Shown here piece by piece: positions 20,001-29,090 of a stretch of 64,000 nt of DNA. The notes beneath the pieces were generated by a model. That model had not been told where the DNA came from, ran no database searches, and saw nothing but the letters and a program-made list of their open reading frames with translations. Source of the stretch: Pedobacter sp. (GTDB lineage Bacteria > Bacteroidota > Bacteroidia > Sphingobacteriales > Sphingobacteriaceae); the NCBI RefSeq assembly GCF_031119335.1, contig NZ_JAVHXT010000013.1, forward strand, positions 1 through 64,000, given 5' to 3'. Every line of letters begins with the position of its first letter. The first letter of the stretch is position 1. Made by a program: the position numbers and the translations under genes.

Positions 20001-20390
20001 TGGCGCACCTGTTCTCGATGGTGCATTAGACCATGAAAGTGTGCTTTCCTGCCAGCCGTTATCTACAGGTAATAGATTTATAGTGTTATTAGCCGTTTCT
20101 TTAGCGCTGCAGTACAGTTTTATGATAGCTTTTCCGGTAGCATTTAGGTTAAAAGATGATAGGTTAAACTTGATATAAGAATATCGTGTTTGACCATTTT
20201 GAATTTTAACCAATAAGCTTTGGTTAGTGCCATAATTATTTGATTGGCTAGCCTGATAAATCATTGCATCGTCTGTAGCTGTAAAAGTTTGAGATTGTGC
20301 AAAAGCATCAAATTGAAGAAATAACAGTAGGCCGGCTAATTTTAACAGGCAATTTTTTTTAAAGAATTGGGTAGAAAAAATCATAATCAT
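16986..20390 (-). CDS. T9SS-exported fusion: DNRLRE domain, right-handed beta-helix, SASA esterase
   Basis: An 1134-residue multidomain secreted enzyme. A signal peptide (about 1-31) is followed by a DNRLRE beta-sandwich (about 33-195; FTATDDAMIY, YSYIKFNLSSF). Next is a long parallel beta-helix (about 205-690) that opens with YYIDADNGSDNNDGLST, a common start of pectate-lyase-fold and parallel-beta-helix enzymes. An SGNH esterase follows (about 715-960; nucleophile Ser726 in TGQSNMSGRG, FHQGEANNN, DGTHFN). The end carries LPVELLDFTATK and a type A sorting domain (VVLYPNPAKEKIYINI, SGVYVLRVSSV). The helix could be a lyase, hydrolase or non-catalytic binding domain; the esterase assignment is firm. 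It lies 8 nt after the upstream esterase gene and overlaps the possible longer form of the next gene. Confidence 0.88.
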   Translation of the reverse strand: MIMIFSTQFFKKNCLLKLAGLLLFLQFDAFAQSQTFTATDDAMIYQASQSNNYGTNQSLLVKIQNGQTRYSYIKFNLSSFNLNATGKAIIKLYCSAKETANNTINLLPVDNGWQESTLSWSNAPSRTGAPIVGSNTITEAGKYYEWDITSYIQSLNVSSSSNTIVSFVVSDGNTSNSTITFRSKEAASGATPPQLVISQNADVANTYYIDADNGSDNNDGLSTTTAWQSLTKVNAVNLVAGSKLLFKAGSSWIGQLAPSGSGVAGNPIIIDQYGTGPKPIIHGNGLVGTGTIKLYNQSFWEINNLEITNTSATPQERRGVEINGANFGLMEHIYLNNLVIHDVNGTVGNALSDKKSAAIYFTVTDDSTVPTRYHDIKVENCLIYNIENQGIVTSNEVTVSDYPGSVDWEKRKITNLLVRNNTIYNISKNAMIIRLADGGLVERNLCHDTSYGIDPSTGENIGGNIMFSRSARNTIFQYNEGYNNKGTKLDGSMYDPDISSPGTIWQYSFSHDNQDGLFLSCTNAIDTGIICRYNISQNDKNALIFLNFDVSEIRIYNNTFYIGEGLRPRIIQENTTRDHTYTFYNNIVYNHPNNSNNPSNGSSGVRFAFAPSGSAGIQNRTIVDNIFYNTPQPSQINFTTNLTSNPMFVAPGTATTGLNSVGGYKLKPGSPALNAGRIIPNNGGKDYFGITVSATVKPNIGFYNGPGTNVAAIDENFHIYLLTGQSNMSGRGTVASNVDVSNPRIKVLKQDGTWATATHPLHGEIEPTAAGVGPGLAFALKMLENSDPNVTIGLVPTAVGGQSITAFEPGVTNDRTNKSIYNESIKYVNIARTQGVLKGILFHQGEANNNTATSWLTRVKALISNFRTEFNNPQLPFIIGEMGRFPAEPNKYDNILAVMPGLVAEVPFTALVSSTGLTDINDGTHFNSSSATALGIRYAEKMKEVITTLPVELLDFTATKKTNGALLQWRTASESNNAYFNIERSTDGKTFIVLGKINGAGNSSVAKSYSFTDRNPDKGANYYRLTQFDNDGKNSSSKIIALTYNVSSVGDDLEVVLYPNPAKEKIYINIKGNHQEQVKIEIFDLTGKKVSSLNFKPSNEIQQDINRLNSGVYVLRVSSVVGNKLMGSARFIKH

Positions 20391-20398
20391 GGATGTTT

Positions 20399-22942
20399 CT
20401 ATTGAATAATTATTTTTTGCCTTTTTAAAAGCGAATTGTTTTTGTTGTTGATGATTTCAAGAATGTATGTGCCACGTGCTAAATCGGAAACATTCAGGTA
20501 ATCCTGGGCTGAGGCAGTCGAAGTTTTTGATTTTAATAAGCTCCCTGCTGATGAGTATAGTTTTAGCTTGATGTGTTCGGTGCTATCTTTTGATAAGCGT
20601 ACAAATAGCTTGTCGGATGTAGGATTTGGATAAATGCTGGCTGCTTTTACCAACAACCTGTAATTTAAAACAATAGGATTTGAGAGGCTACTATCGCCAT
20701 TAAAATCTATTTGTTTCAGCTGATAGTAGTTAATTCCTAAGGAAGGATTTTTATCCGTGAAGGCGTAATATTTTTTTTCGTTAGCATTTCCTGCACCTTC
20801 TAACTCTCCAATTTTTCTAAAGCTATTGCCATTTGCAGAATGTTGTATTTCAAATGCTTTATTATCGCTCTCATTAGCTGAAATCCACTCTAATAATATG
20901 CCATTAGAAATGACTTTTCCTCTAAAATCAATTAGCTTAACCGGAAGTGTAGCCTCCTCGTCCCAATTAATAGTACGAAAAGAAGAGGCCGGTAAATTGT
21001 CGCCATTATATAAATTGCCTTTTACCCAGTCTGTAAAAGCATAACGAACGGCAACTGGCTGGGCAACCTGTGTACTAGAAACGGTTATCTTATGGTCGGG
21101 AGTAATGTTGGCAATAGCCGGTTTAAAAACTTTATCAGCGCCAGCTATTTCAAATAAAGAAGAGGTATTGCCCGAAAATTTTAAACCATTTGCATGAGAA
21201 AAAGAAAGCGTGGCTACATTTCCAGAAAAAGTAACGGATTGATATTTTGGTCCCTCAAAGGGAATAGCTGTAAAGCCGTAAGTTTTATTTAAAGCGATGT
21301 AAGAAAGACGATGGGCAACAGTTGTCTTGTCTGCATAGTGAATTTCATTTTCTTCGCCAATATCCATACACAGCGCAACGGCAGAATGAGCAATGGTTTG
21401 GGCGCTATTGTACTGTACTTCTCTCATTTTGGCTCCACCACCAATAAGACTTGCTGTATTTATTCTATTGGGAGCAATTTGCACTGAATAGAATGGTAAA
21501 TTTTGATTGCTCCATAGCGTTCTCCAATTGTTTACCATGGTCGAAAAAAGTTTTTGATACAGATAAGGCTCATGTCTATTGGCTTCGCCTTGATACCATA
21601 AAAATCCTTTAATTCCAAAACCAGCAATAGGATTAACCATTCCATTGAATAAAGAAGTAGTTGTTTTCCAAGGGTCTGGATTTTGTAACTGTGTAGGGAT
21701 GGAGACTTCGGGAAATGCTTGCAAACTTTCTCTACTCATCCACGACTGGATAGTGGTGCCGCCAACAGCAGATACGATTATTCCGACAGGTACGTTTAGC
21801 TTATCTTTCAATGCTTTTGCATATTGATAGGCAACTGCACTAAATTCTGGCGCATTTGTGGGGTTAGCTTGTAACCAACTGCCGTTACAATCGTCTTGAG
21901 GCTTTAATGAGTAAGTATAAGGTAAGGTGAAAACGCGAATATCCAAATCGTTAGCGGCGGCAATAATGGCTGATGCATTTTGTACTGGGGAAGACGGTGG
22001 ATTACCTCCAAAACCTCTCAATTTCATTTCCATGTTAGATTGCCCCGCACAAAACCAAACTTCTCCTATTTTAACATTGTTGATGGTTTCTGTATGTCCG
22101 TCTTCATCTTTCACGTTGATTTCGTAAGCGGTACTGCCACCCACAGGTGTATTTATTTTTACTTTCCATTTGCCATTAATATCGGCAGTTGTTTGATGAG
22201 GCGTACTATTCCATGATGGCGTAACAGTAATTTCAGCACCAATTCCGGCTTTGCCCCAAATTGTAACTTCAGATTGCTGTTGCAAAATCATATTGCTACT
22301 AAACAATTTTGAAAAGGTAACAGGAACTGTATTTACAGGATTAGTGCTGGCTACCGTATTAATTACCAGCTGGGGTAGGTTTGCTGTGCCATTTTCTTTG
22401 GTGTAAAAGACAATCTGATTATTTGATTTTTGTTCGTCACTTAATCCAAAACTTACCGCTGAACTGTTGGCAACCAATAACTTGATATAATTGGTTACAT
22501 CCCATTCGTAATAATTATTTGCAGAAGTAATTGTGGCTGTGCTTAGTGGTGCATTAAAATCTGGTCTGTTATTATAAGTTAAACTTTGCTCTTCCCAGTC
22601 TGTACTGGTAGAAAAAGCGGTTATTTTGGTAGCAACATCTTGTTTCGTGGTACAGTATAATCTCAAAGTAGCTTTACCCACTTGAGAAGGCGTAATCGAA
22701 CCTAAGTCGAATTTCAAAAATCCGTATCGTGTAATGCCGGCACTGGTAGCATTTTTAACTTGAAAAGTGGTTGCTCCATAATTTTGATTGACATTACCTA
22801 CCCAAACAGAAGCATCTGCTACCGAATTATAGGTAAATACTTGCTGTGCGCTACATACGTATGAATAAACAACTCCCATAAATAAGCCCAGCATTTTGAA
22901 AAAAGATTTCTTACAGCAGATAGGAGTAGAAGTTATATTCAT
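20399..22942 (-). CDS. T9SS-exported DNRLRE-sialate O-acetylesterase
   Basis: An 847-residue secreted esterase. A signal peptide ends near VCSAQQ (about residue 33). A DNRLRE beta-sandwich spans about 35-195 (VADASVWVGNVNQNYG, YGFLKFDLGS). The SASA region runs about 205-660 and has Ser302 in CAGQSNMEM, QGEANRHEP and the Glu/His segment GEENEIHYADK. An FN3-like linker (LPVKLIDFRGK) precedes a type A T9SS sorting domain (ASIYPNPTSDKLFVRL). The esterase part is paralogous to the periplasmic enzyme at 700-2094. It is the first gene of a minus-strand operon with 16986 and 16250, divergent from susC at 23375. Confidence 0.92.
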   Translation of the reverse strand: MNITSTPICCKKSFFKMLGLFMGVVYSYVCSAQQVFTYNSVADASVWVGNVNQNYGATTFQVKNATSAGITRYGFLKFDLGSITPSQVGKATLRLYCTTKQDVATKITAFSTSTDWEEQSLTYNNRPDFNAPLSTATITSANNYYEWDVTNYIKLLVANSSAVSFGLSDEQKSNNQIVFYTKENGTANLPQLVINTVASTNPVNTVPVTFSKLFSSNMILQQQSEVTIWGKAGIGAEITVTPSWNSTPHQTTADINGKWKVKINTPVGGSTAYEINVKDEDGHTETINNVKIGEVWFCAGQSNMEMKLRGFGGNPPSSPVQNASAIIAAANDLDIRVFTLPYTYSLKPQDDCNGSWLQANPTNAPEFSAVAYQYAKALKDKLNVPVGIIVSAVGGTTIQSWMSRESLQAFPEVSIPTQLQNPDPWKTTTSLFNGMVNPIAGFGIKGFLWYQGEANRHEPYLYQKLFSTMVNNWRTLWSNQNLPFYSVQIAPNRINTASLIGGGAKMREVQYNSAQTIAHSAVALCMDIGEENEIHYADKTTVAHRLSYIALNKTYGFTAIPFEGPKYQSVTFSGNVATLSFSHANGLKFSGNTSSLFEIAGADKVFKPAIANITPDHKITVSSTQVAQPVAVRYAFTDWVKGNLYNGDNLPASSFRTINWDEEATLPVKLIDFRGKVISNGILLEWISANESDNKAFEIQHSANGNSFRKIGELEGAGNANEKKYYAFTDKNPSLGINYYQLKQIDFNGDSSLSNPIVLNYRLLVKAASIYPNPTSDKLFVRLSKDSTEHIKLKLYSSAGSLLKSKTSTASAQDYLNVSDLARGTYILEIINNKNNSLLKRQKIIIQ

Positions 22943-23374
22943 ATGCTCGCGGCTAAAAAGTTGAAATCGCTAAAGAAGGAATACAAAATCCATAAAGGAG
23001 AGTGTAGGCAACCCTAGGTGTTTATAATTGGTTTATAATTGTAAATCTAAATTAGCGCTGAAGGGAGTTATTAATGCCCGACAAATCTTTCATAAGGGCA
23101 GGTGTTTTTTGTCAGGGTTTTGTGTCGCTTTTGATTGTTAAATTGATGGATATCTGTGTTTTATTGCTTTTTTTAACATGAAGCATGAAAGATTTAGAGC
23201 GTGCATTTGAATTAAACATCATGTTCTAGAAAATGTATTAATGTAGATATTTGAATGAAATGATAATCTCGTATTATCGAAAACACTTGGGTGCAGCGTA
23301 TTTTGAAGGAAGGTTTCCTTAGTTAATATTTGTTGCTCAAGATTTGTTTAAACCAACTAACCAAATAAAAAAGT
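22943..23374. promoter_or_regulatory. 432-nt divergent regulatory region between esterase operon and susC operon
   Basis: No gene is seen. It must carry promoters for both directions. A 10-nt direct repeat TTTATAATTG occurs at 23021-23030 and 23032-23041 (1 nt between), a possible site for a dimeric regulator such as the AraC part of the hybrid regulator. For susC, TTTG at 23302-23305 followed after 18 nt by TAATATTTG (23324-23332) is an imperfect Bacteroidota promoter match. Both are weak calls. Confidence 0.35.
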
Positions 23375-26300
23375 ATGAATCAATTTTTACGAAATTGGCG
23401 TAGCTTACGTCTTTTGGGTGCGTTTTTCATTATTTGGAATCTGTTATCTTTCCATGTAAAGGCTCAGTCTTCATCCATTAAAATTAATGGAGTAGTGATA
23501 GATGCCAAAGGGGAGACAATTCCGGGCGTAGCTGTGAGGATAAAAGGTAGCCAAACAACTACACAGACCAATTTAAATGGAGCGTACTCCATAACAGTTC
23601 CCAATAATCAGGCAATATTAGTATTCTCTTATATAGGTTTTGTAACTCAAGAACAAAAAATAAATAACAGAACACAGATTAACGTTTCGCTTAAAGAAGA
23701 ACAAACAAACTTAAACGAGGTAGTTGTAATTGGTTATGGAGCCGTTAAGAAAGGAGATTTAACTGGTTCTGTTGGTCAGGTAAACATTGCGGATTTGAAT
23801 AAGGCTCCAGTAAGATCTTTTGAAGAGGCACTTGCCGGAAGGGTAGCTGGTGTGCAGGTTACTTCTCAAGATGGGCAGCCTGGTTCTGGTATAGATGTGG
23901 TTATTCGTGGAGCAGGGTCTGTTACACAAGATAATTCTCCCTTATATGTAATTGATGGATTTCCTATAGAAAATCCAGATAATAATGCCATCAATCCAGA
24001 AGATATTGAAAGCATAGATGTACTAAAGGATGCTTCTGCTACGGCAATTTATGGTGCAAGGGGTGCAAATGGTGTAATTATCATCACCACCAAGGGCGGT
24101 ATAGACGGTAAAGCGGTAATCAATTATAATGGTTATTACGGCATACAGGATATTCTTCAAGAAATAGAAGTGCTAAATCCTTATGAGTTCATTAAATATC
24201 AATTAGAGCGCCAACCCGCAACCACAACTTCTTTATATCTTGGTGGAGATAAAATTTTAGAAGACTATAGAAATGTAGAGGGGGTTAACTGGCAGGATAA
24301 ACTTTTTAGAACAACACCAATTCAAAGCCATACCATTTCTATAAGAGGTGGAAATAAAGATACTAAATATTCACTGTCAGGGTCTGTTTTTGGACAAGAA
24401 GGAATTGTTCGAGGTTCTGATTACGATAGGGTACAAGGACGATTTAGGTTAGACCAAACTGTAAGCAGCAAATTTAAAGTAGGCATTAATACCAACTATA
24501 GCCATACGGTAAGACGTGGCGAGCAACCTTCGGCACTATCGGGTTCAAGTAATACCAGTGCGCTAATGTTTAGTGTTTGGGGTTACAGACCAGTAAGCGG
24601 TAATCCGAATGTAGATCTATTTGATGAAGTAGATGAGGATTTGGATTTGCAAAATGATTCGCGTTTTAACCCGATATTGAATGCAGAAAATAGAATAAAC
24701 AACAGAAAGACAAGTACGTTGATCGCCAATGCTTATGGCGAATATGCTTTTAATAAGTATTTAAAATTAAGAGTAAGTGGTGGTGTTACACGAGAAACCA
24801 TTAAAGATGAAGTTTTTAATGGCAGCAACACCTTTTCTGGAAGTCCGTTAACAGCATCGGGACGAAATAATGGCGTAAATGGCTCTTTTGGTTATGGCGA
24901 AAGAAACAGCTATCTGAATGAAAACATCCTAACTTATAACCGCAGAATAAATAAGGACAATGATCTATCTGTGGTGGGAGGTTTTACCATTCAGGGAAGA
25001 GAAAGTACAAACTTTGGTGCAAGAGCTTTACAAATCCCCAACGAGCAACTCATTCTTTCAGGATTAGATGAAGGGATACCTACCTCTATTACTGCCAATG
25101 AAACAGATTTTACCCTAGCTTCTTTTCTAGGGAGGGTAAATTATGTATTTAAAACAAAATATACGCTAACCGCTTCTTTCAGGGCAGATGGTTCTTCGAA
25201 ATTTTCGCCTTCTAATAAATGGAGTTACTTCCCTTCGGCAGCTTTCGCTTGGCGAATGAAAAACGAAAACTTTCTAAAAAATATAAAGCAACTTTCTGAT
25301 GCAAAATTGAGGATCAGCTATGGTGTTACCGGTAATAATAGGGTAAACGATTTTGCCTACTTATCTGAGTTTACTTTGCCACCAAATAACTCTTACGGCT
25401 TTAATAATTCAATAGCTAAAGGATCTATTCCATTTCGTTTAGGAAATCCCGACTTAAGATGGGAAACTTCCAGACAGCTAGACATCGGTTTAGATTTAGG
25501 TTTTCTTAAAGACCGTATCTCTTTAACAGCAGATGTATATCGCAAAACCACCGTAGATCTTTTGTTAGATGCTAGTCTACCTGCTTCTTTAGGTTTTTCA
25601 AGTACATTCAAAAATATTGGAAGTGTAGAAAATAAGGGGTTAGAACTTACTATCAACACAGTGAATGTGAAGAATAAGAAATTTACTTGGAATTCGAGTT
25701 TCAATATCAGTTTTAACAGAAACAAAGTTTTGGCACTTGCACAAAACCAGGAAACGTTGTTAACCAACATTGGATGGGATAATTTTTATCGTGAAATCCC
25801 AGCTTATATAGCCAAGGTTGGGCAGCCCTTAGGCTTGTTCTATGGCTATGTTTGGGATGGAAATTATCAATATGAACATTTTAACAGAACAGCATCAGGT
25901 ACTTATGAGTTAAAACCAACCGTAACGGCAAATACTTTAGATGCATCTTTGGTACAGCCAGGCGATATCAAATACAAAGATTTGAATGGCGATCTTAAAA
26001 TAGATAACAATGACCTTACCATTATTGGAAATCCAAATCCCGATTTTATTGGTGGTTTTTCAAATAATTTTACCTACAAGGGATTTGACCTAAACATTTT
26101 CTTCCAATATTCTTATGGAAACGAAATTTTTAATGCCAACAGGTTGATTTTCGAAGGTGGTCCGGGCAGGCCTCAGCTTAACCAATATGCTACGGTAATT
26201 AACCGTTGGACACCAGAAAACCAAACCAATGGTATTTATAGGGCAGGGGGCGATCAAACCAGGGCGTACTCTTCTCGGGTAATAGAAGATGGTTCGTTTA

Positions 26301-26533
26301 TTCGTCTTAAAACAGTTGCGTTGGGTTATCGTATGCCTAAAAAGCTGATGGAAAGATTGAAAGTGAACAATTTGAGATTATTCGTTTCTGCACAAAATTT
26401 ATATACCTGGTCTAATTACTCAGGCTTTGATCCCGAAGTTTCATCTAGAAACTCAGCACTTACACCGGCATTTGATTATTCGGTATATCCAAGAGCTAGG
26501 ACAATTACATTCGGGCTAAATTTTGATTTATAA
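23375..26533 (+). CDS. SusC/RagA-type TonB-dependent glycan importer (no signalling domain)
   Basis: A 1052-residue outer-membrane receptor. Signal peptide 1-31 (ends VKAQ), then a carboxypeptidase-regulatory-like domain (about 35-115; GETIPGVAVRIKG), the TonB plug (about 120-240; VVIGYGAVKKGDLTGSV, SPLYVIDGFPIE, IEVLKDASATAIYG-like block) and a 22-strand-type barrel ending in an aromatic-terminated strand (TITFGLNFDL). No STN domain precedes the first domain, so it should not signal to an anti-sigma factor; control by the hybrid regulator at 2188 is likelier. It forms the import pore with the SusD lipoprotein 44 nt downstream. The start ATG is preceded by ACTAACCAAAT and an A-run, as at the second susC. 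Confidence 0.96.
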   Translation: MNQFLRNWRSLRLLGAFFIIWNLLSFHVKAQSSSIKINGVVIDAKGETIPGVAVRIKGSQTTTQTNLNGAYSITVPNNQAILVFSYIGFVTQEQKINNRTQINVSLKEEQTNLNEVVVIGYGAVKKGDLTGSVGQVNIADLNKAPVRSFEEALAGRVAGVQVTSQDGQPGSGIDVVIRGAGSVTQDNSPLYVIDGFPIENPDNNAINPEDIESIDVLKDASATAIYGARGANGVIIITTKGGIDGKAVINYNGYYGIQDILQEIEVLNPYEFIKYQLERQPATTTSLYLGGDKILEDYRNVEGVNWQDKLFRTTPIQSHTISIRGGNKDTKYSLSGSVFGQEGIVRGSDYDRVQGRFRLDQTVSSKFKVGINTNYSHTVRRGEQPSALSGSSNTSALMFSVWGYRPVSGNPNVDLFDEVDEDLDLQNDSRFNPILNAENRINNRKTSTLIANAYGEYAFNKYLKLRVSGGVTRETIKDEVFNGSNTFSGSPLTASGRNNGVNGSFGYGERNSYLNENILTYNRRINKDNDLSVVGGFTIQGRESTNFGARALQIPNEQLILSGLDEGIPTSITANETDFTLASFLGRVNYVFKTKYTLTASFRADGSSKFSPSNKWSYFPSAAFAWRMKNENFLKNIKQLSDAKLRISYGVTGNNRVNDFAYLSEFTLPPNNSYGFNNSIAKGSIPFRLGNPDLRWETSRQLDIGLDLGFLKDRISLTADVYRKTTVDLLLDASLPASLGFSSTFKNIGSVENKGLELTINTVNVKNKKFTWNSSFNISFNRNKVLALAQNQETLLTNIGWDNFYREIPAYIAKVGQPLGLFYGYVWDGNYQYEHFNRTASGTYELKPTVTANTLDASLVQPGDIKYKDLNGDLKIDNNDLTIIGNPNPDFIGGFSNNFTYKGFDLNIFFQYSYGNEIFNANRLIFEGGPGRPQLNQYATVINRWTPENQTNGIYRAGGDQTRAYSSRVIEDGSFIRLKTVALGYRMPKKLMERLKVNNLRLFVSAQNLYTWSNYSGFDPEVSSRNSALTPAFDYSVYPRARTITFGLNFDL

Positions 26534-26577
26534 GACAAGTTAAACAAATCATTCAGTTGATTTCAAAAGCATAGAAG

Positions 26578-28167
26578 ATGAAAAATAAGTTTATAATATT
26601 CTTGGTTCTAGTTGCTGCCGCAATTACTTCCTGCAAAGATTATCTAAACACACAGCCAAGAGATTTTACACCTCCTGAAAATTACTTCACCACAGCCAAA
26701 GAGCTTAACGATGCACTAACGGGTGTATATGATGCACTGGGACAGGATGGTACTTTTAGTAGAAATTTAGTCATAGAGTTGGCGCATGGCAGTGATGAAG
26801 GTTTTCTTAAAAGAGATGCCATCACGGTAACTACTACGCCAATGGTTTACCTGCACACACCTTCAGACGCTGTAATTATTGCAGCTTGGAGACAGCTGTA
26901 TGTGGGTATCAACAGGGCCAATTATCTATTGGCAAATATCAACAAACCCGTAATGGACGAAACAGAGCGAAATGCAATCAAGGGACAAGCATTGTTTCTC
27001 CGTGGTTTTATGTATTTCCAGTTGGCGCACCATTTTGGAGAAATTCCAATATTATTAACACCTACGGTAGATGGTAATTCCGTAGATAATCCTAAAAGGC
27101 CATTGGCAGAAGTTTATGCCCAAATATTGAAGGACATGACAGAGGCCGAAGCTCTGGTAAAAACGTATACTCAGATTGGTTTTCCCGGAAGAATTTCTAA
27201 AACTGCTGTTCAGGGTATTTTAGCTAGGGTTTGTCTTAAGATGGCAGGCGAGCCGCTAAAAGATGTAACTAAATATGCAGATGCCAAAATGTGGGCAGAA
27301 AAAGTAATTGCTTCCGGAATTCATAGCCTTAATGCAAGCTACAAACAAATCTTCATTAATCAATCTCAAGATTTATATGATACCCAAGCTAAAGAAACCA
27401 TTTGGGAAATAGAGTTTTCTGGAAATAATACTACAGGGCCAGAAAGGGAAGGCGGTCGTTGGGCAAATCAGTTAGCCATAAGGAATACCGTTATGGATAG
27501 GGGATATGGCTACGCTACGGTAGGCGCAACAGCAACCCTTTACAGAAAGTACGAAGCGGGAGATCTTCGTCGTGATTGGAACATTGCCACGTTTAGATAC
27601 CTAACAGGAGCATCTTCAGTTGGGCTTGGCGATACGGTAGCATTTGCCGCCACGGCTATACATGAGCGTGATCCAGGAAAATGGAGAAGATATTTAGAAC
27701 TGGTTACACCTAGGGGACAAGATTGGGGGCCAACAAATTTTCCGGTACTACGATATGCAGATGTATTGCTAATGTACACCGAAGCTGTTTTGGAACTGAA
27801 TGAACCAGTAGATATAGGTTCTGAAGCTTATCGTTATTACAACCTAGTAAGGAGAAGGGGGTACGGCTACACTGCAACGGCAACGGTGCCGCTGGGAGTA
27901 GAACAATTGCCAACGGTGCAAAATATCAGAGATGAAAGATCAAGAGAACTCTGTTTCGAAGCATTAAGGAAATTTGACCTCATCCGTTGGGGCAACTTTG
28001 TACAAACCATGAAAACCGTAGGTCAGGATATCAATGTAAATGCTCCGGCAACTTTAAGATATGGTGTTTTGGGTTACAACAGTGTTAGTCAGAAACATGT
28101 GCTTTTACCTATCCCCTCACAAGAATTATCATTGAATAAATCAATGAAGCAAAATCCTCTTTGGTAG
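26578..28167 (+). CDS. SusD/RagB-type surface glycan-binding lipoprotein
   Basis: A 529-residue lipoprotein. The lipobox is AAITSCKDYL with Cys near residue 19. SusD family signs are LNTQPRDFTPPENYFTTAKELNDALTG-type N-terminus, the TPR helices (GQALFLRGFMYFQLAHHFGEIP split across the region), and the C-terminal block LRYADVLLMYTEAV, RDERSRELCFEALRKFDLIRWG. It caps the SusC barrel encoded just upstream and delivers oligosaccharide to it. Confidence 0.95.
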   Translation: MKNKFIIFLVLVAAAITSCKDYLNTQPRDFTPPENYFTTAKELNDALTGVYDALGQDGTFSRNLVIELAHGSDEGFLKRDAITVTTTPMVYLHTPSDAVIIAAWRQLYVGINRANYLLANINKPVMDETERNAIKGQALFLRGFMYFQLAHHFGEIPILLTPTVDGNSVDNPKRPLAEVYAQILKDMTEAEALVKTYTQIGFPGRISKTAVQGILARVCLKMAGEPLKDVTKYADAKMWAEKVIASGIHSLNASYKQIFINQSQDLYDTQAKETIWEIEFSGNNTTGPEREGGRWANQLAIRNTVMDRGYGYATVGATATLYRKYEAGDLRRDWNIATFRYLTGASSVGLGDTVAFAATAIHERDPGKWRRYLELVTPRGQDWGPTNFPVLRYADVLLMYTEAVLELNEPVDIGSEAYRYYNLVRRRGYGYTATATVPLGVEQLPTVQNIRDERSRELCFEALRKFDLIRWGNFVQTMKTVGQDINVNAPATLRYGVLGYNSVSQKHVLLPIPSQELSLNKSMKQNPLW

Positions 28168-28185
28168 ACTTTAAAATTTGAATAA

Positions 28186-29076
28186 ATGAAAAAAATATAT
28201 TATTTATTAGTTCTTAGCCTCGGCTTAGCTTCATGTGCAAAAGAAGAAGTAATAGCGCCAAGTTTTGATGTTTCGGCTAAGTCATTAACTTATAAAGTAG
28301 GTGATACCATAAATTTCAACTTCAACGGACAAGCCGATATTCTTACATTTTGGTCTGGTGAAGATGGCAGAAATTACGATAACAGGGAACGAACAATTTT
28401 AACAGGTGGCGTGGTAAGAATGTCGTTTACATCTAATGTTCAGTTTGGGCAACAAGTGAGAAATTTACAGGTTTATTTATCAAATGATTTTACAGGTCAG
28501 TACACCACCACTGGGGTAGAAAGCGCTACCTGGATAGATTTAACAGATAGATTTACTTATGGTACTACCACTACTTCTGTAAATTCCGGAAACATAGACA
28601 TATCAGATGTTTTAAAGCCAGGCACACCATTTTACATTGGTTTTAAGTATGATGGACAGCCAGTAACTGGTACTAATACACAAAGAACTTGGACCGTAAA
28701 TGCTTTAAATATTAACAATACTTTTCCAAGCGGAAATGTGTCACAACTCATGACACAGGCAACTGCGGGTTATTTGTTTGTTAATATTTTAAATCCGAAC
28801 AATTTTTGGGCGTTCAATGGTAATGCGATCATCTTTAGACCAGCTTCTTCAACAATCGCATCTTTAGATTGGGCAATTACTTCGCCAATTATAGCAGACC
28901 GTACCAAGCCCGATGTCGGTGCTGGGATCAAGAGTTTCGCAGATAATAAACTAGAATCTTATTCGTACGTGTATACTAAAGCAGGTACATATAAGGTAGT
29001 TTTTGTAGCCAGTAATGCAACAGTATCTGGTCAGAAAACCGTGTTGAAAGAGTTAAATATTACTATTCAACCTTAA
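28186..29076 (+). CDS. Surface lipoprotein, DUF5017-like, accessory to SusCD
   Basis: A 296-residue lipoprotein with lipobox LGLASCAKEE (Cys17). The body is beta-rich: YKVGDTINFNFNGQADILTFWSGE, GTPFYIGFKYDG, and a PKD-like end (YTKAGTYKVVFVASNA). From memory this resembles DUF5017 lipoproteins that follow susD genes. It lies 18 nt after susD and probably acts as a surface glycan-binding protein, in the place of SusE/F. The ligand is unknown. Confidence 0.7.
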   Translation: MKKIYYLLVLSLGLASCAKEEVIAPSFDVSAKSLTYKVGDTINFNFNGQADILTFWSGEDGRNYDNRERTILTGGVVRMSFTSNVQFGQQVRNLQVYLSNDFTGQYTTTGVESATWIDLTDRFTYGTTTTSVNSGNIDISDVLKPGTPFYIGFKYDGQPVTGTNTQRTWTVNALNINNTFPSGNVSQLMTQATAGYLFVNILNPNNFWAFNGNAIIFRPASSTIASLDWAITSPIIADRTKPDVGAGIKSFADNKLESYSYVYTKAGTYKVVFVASNATVSGQKTVLKELNITIQP

Positions 29077-29090
29077 AAGATAAACAGATC

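Noticed and set aside
25393-25770. 125-codon minus-strand open frame inside susC
   Set aside because: It is a mirror of the conserved barrel coding sequence; composition is that of an antisense frame.
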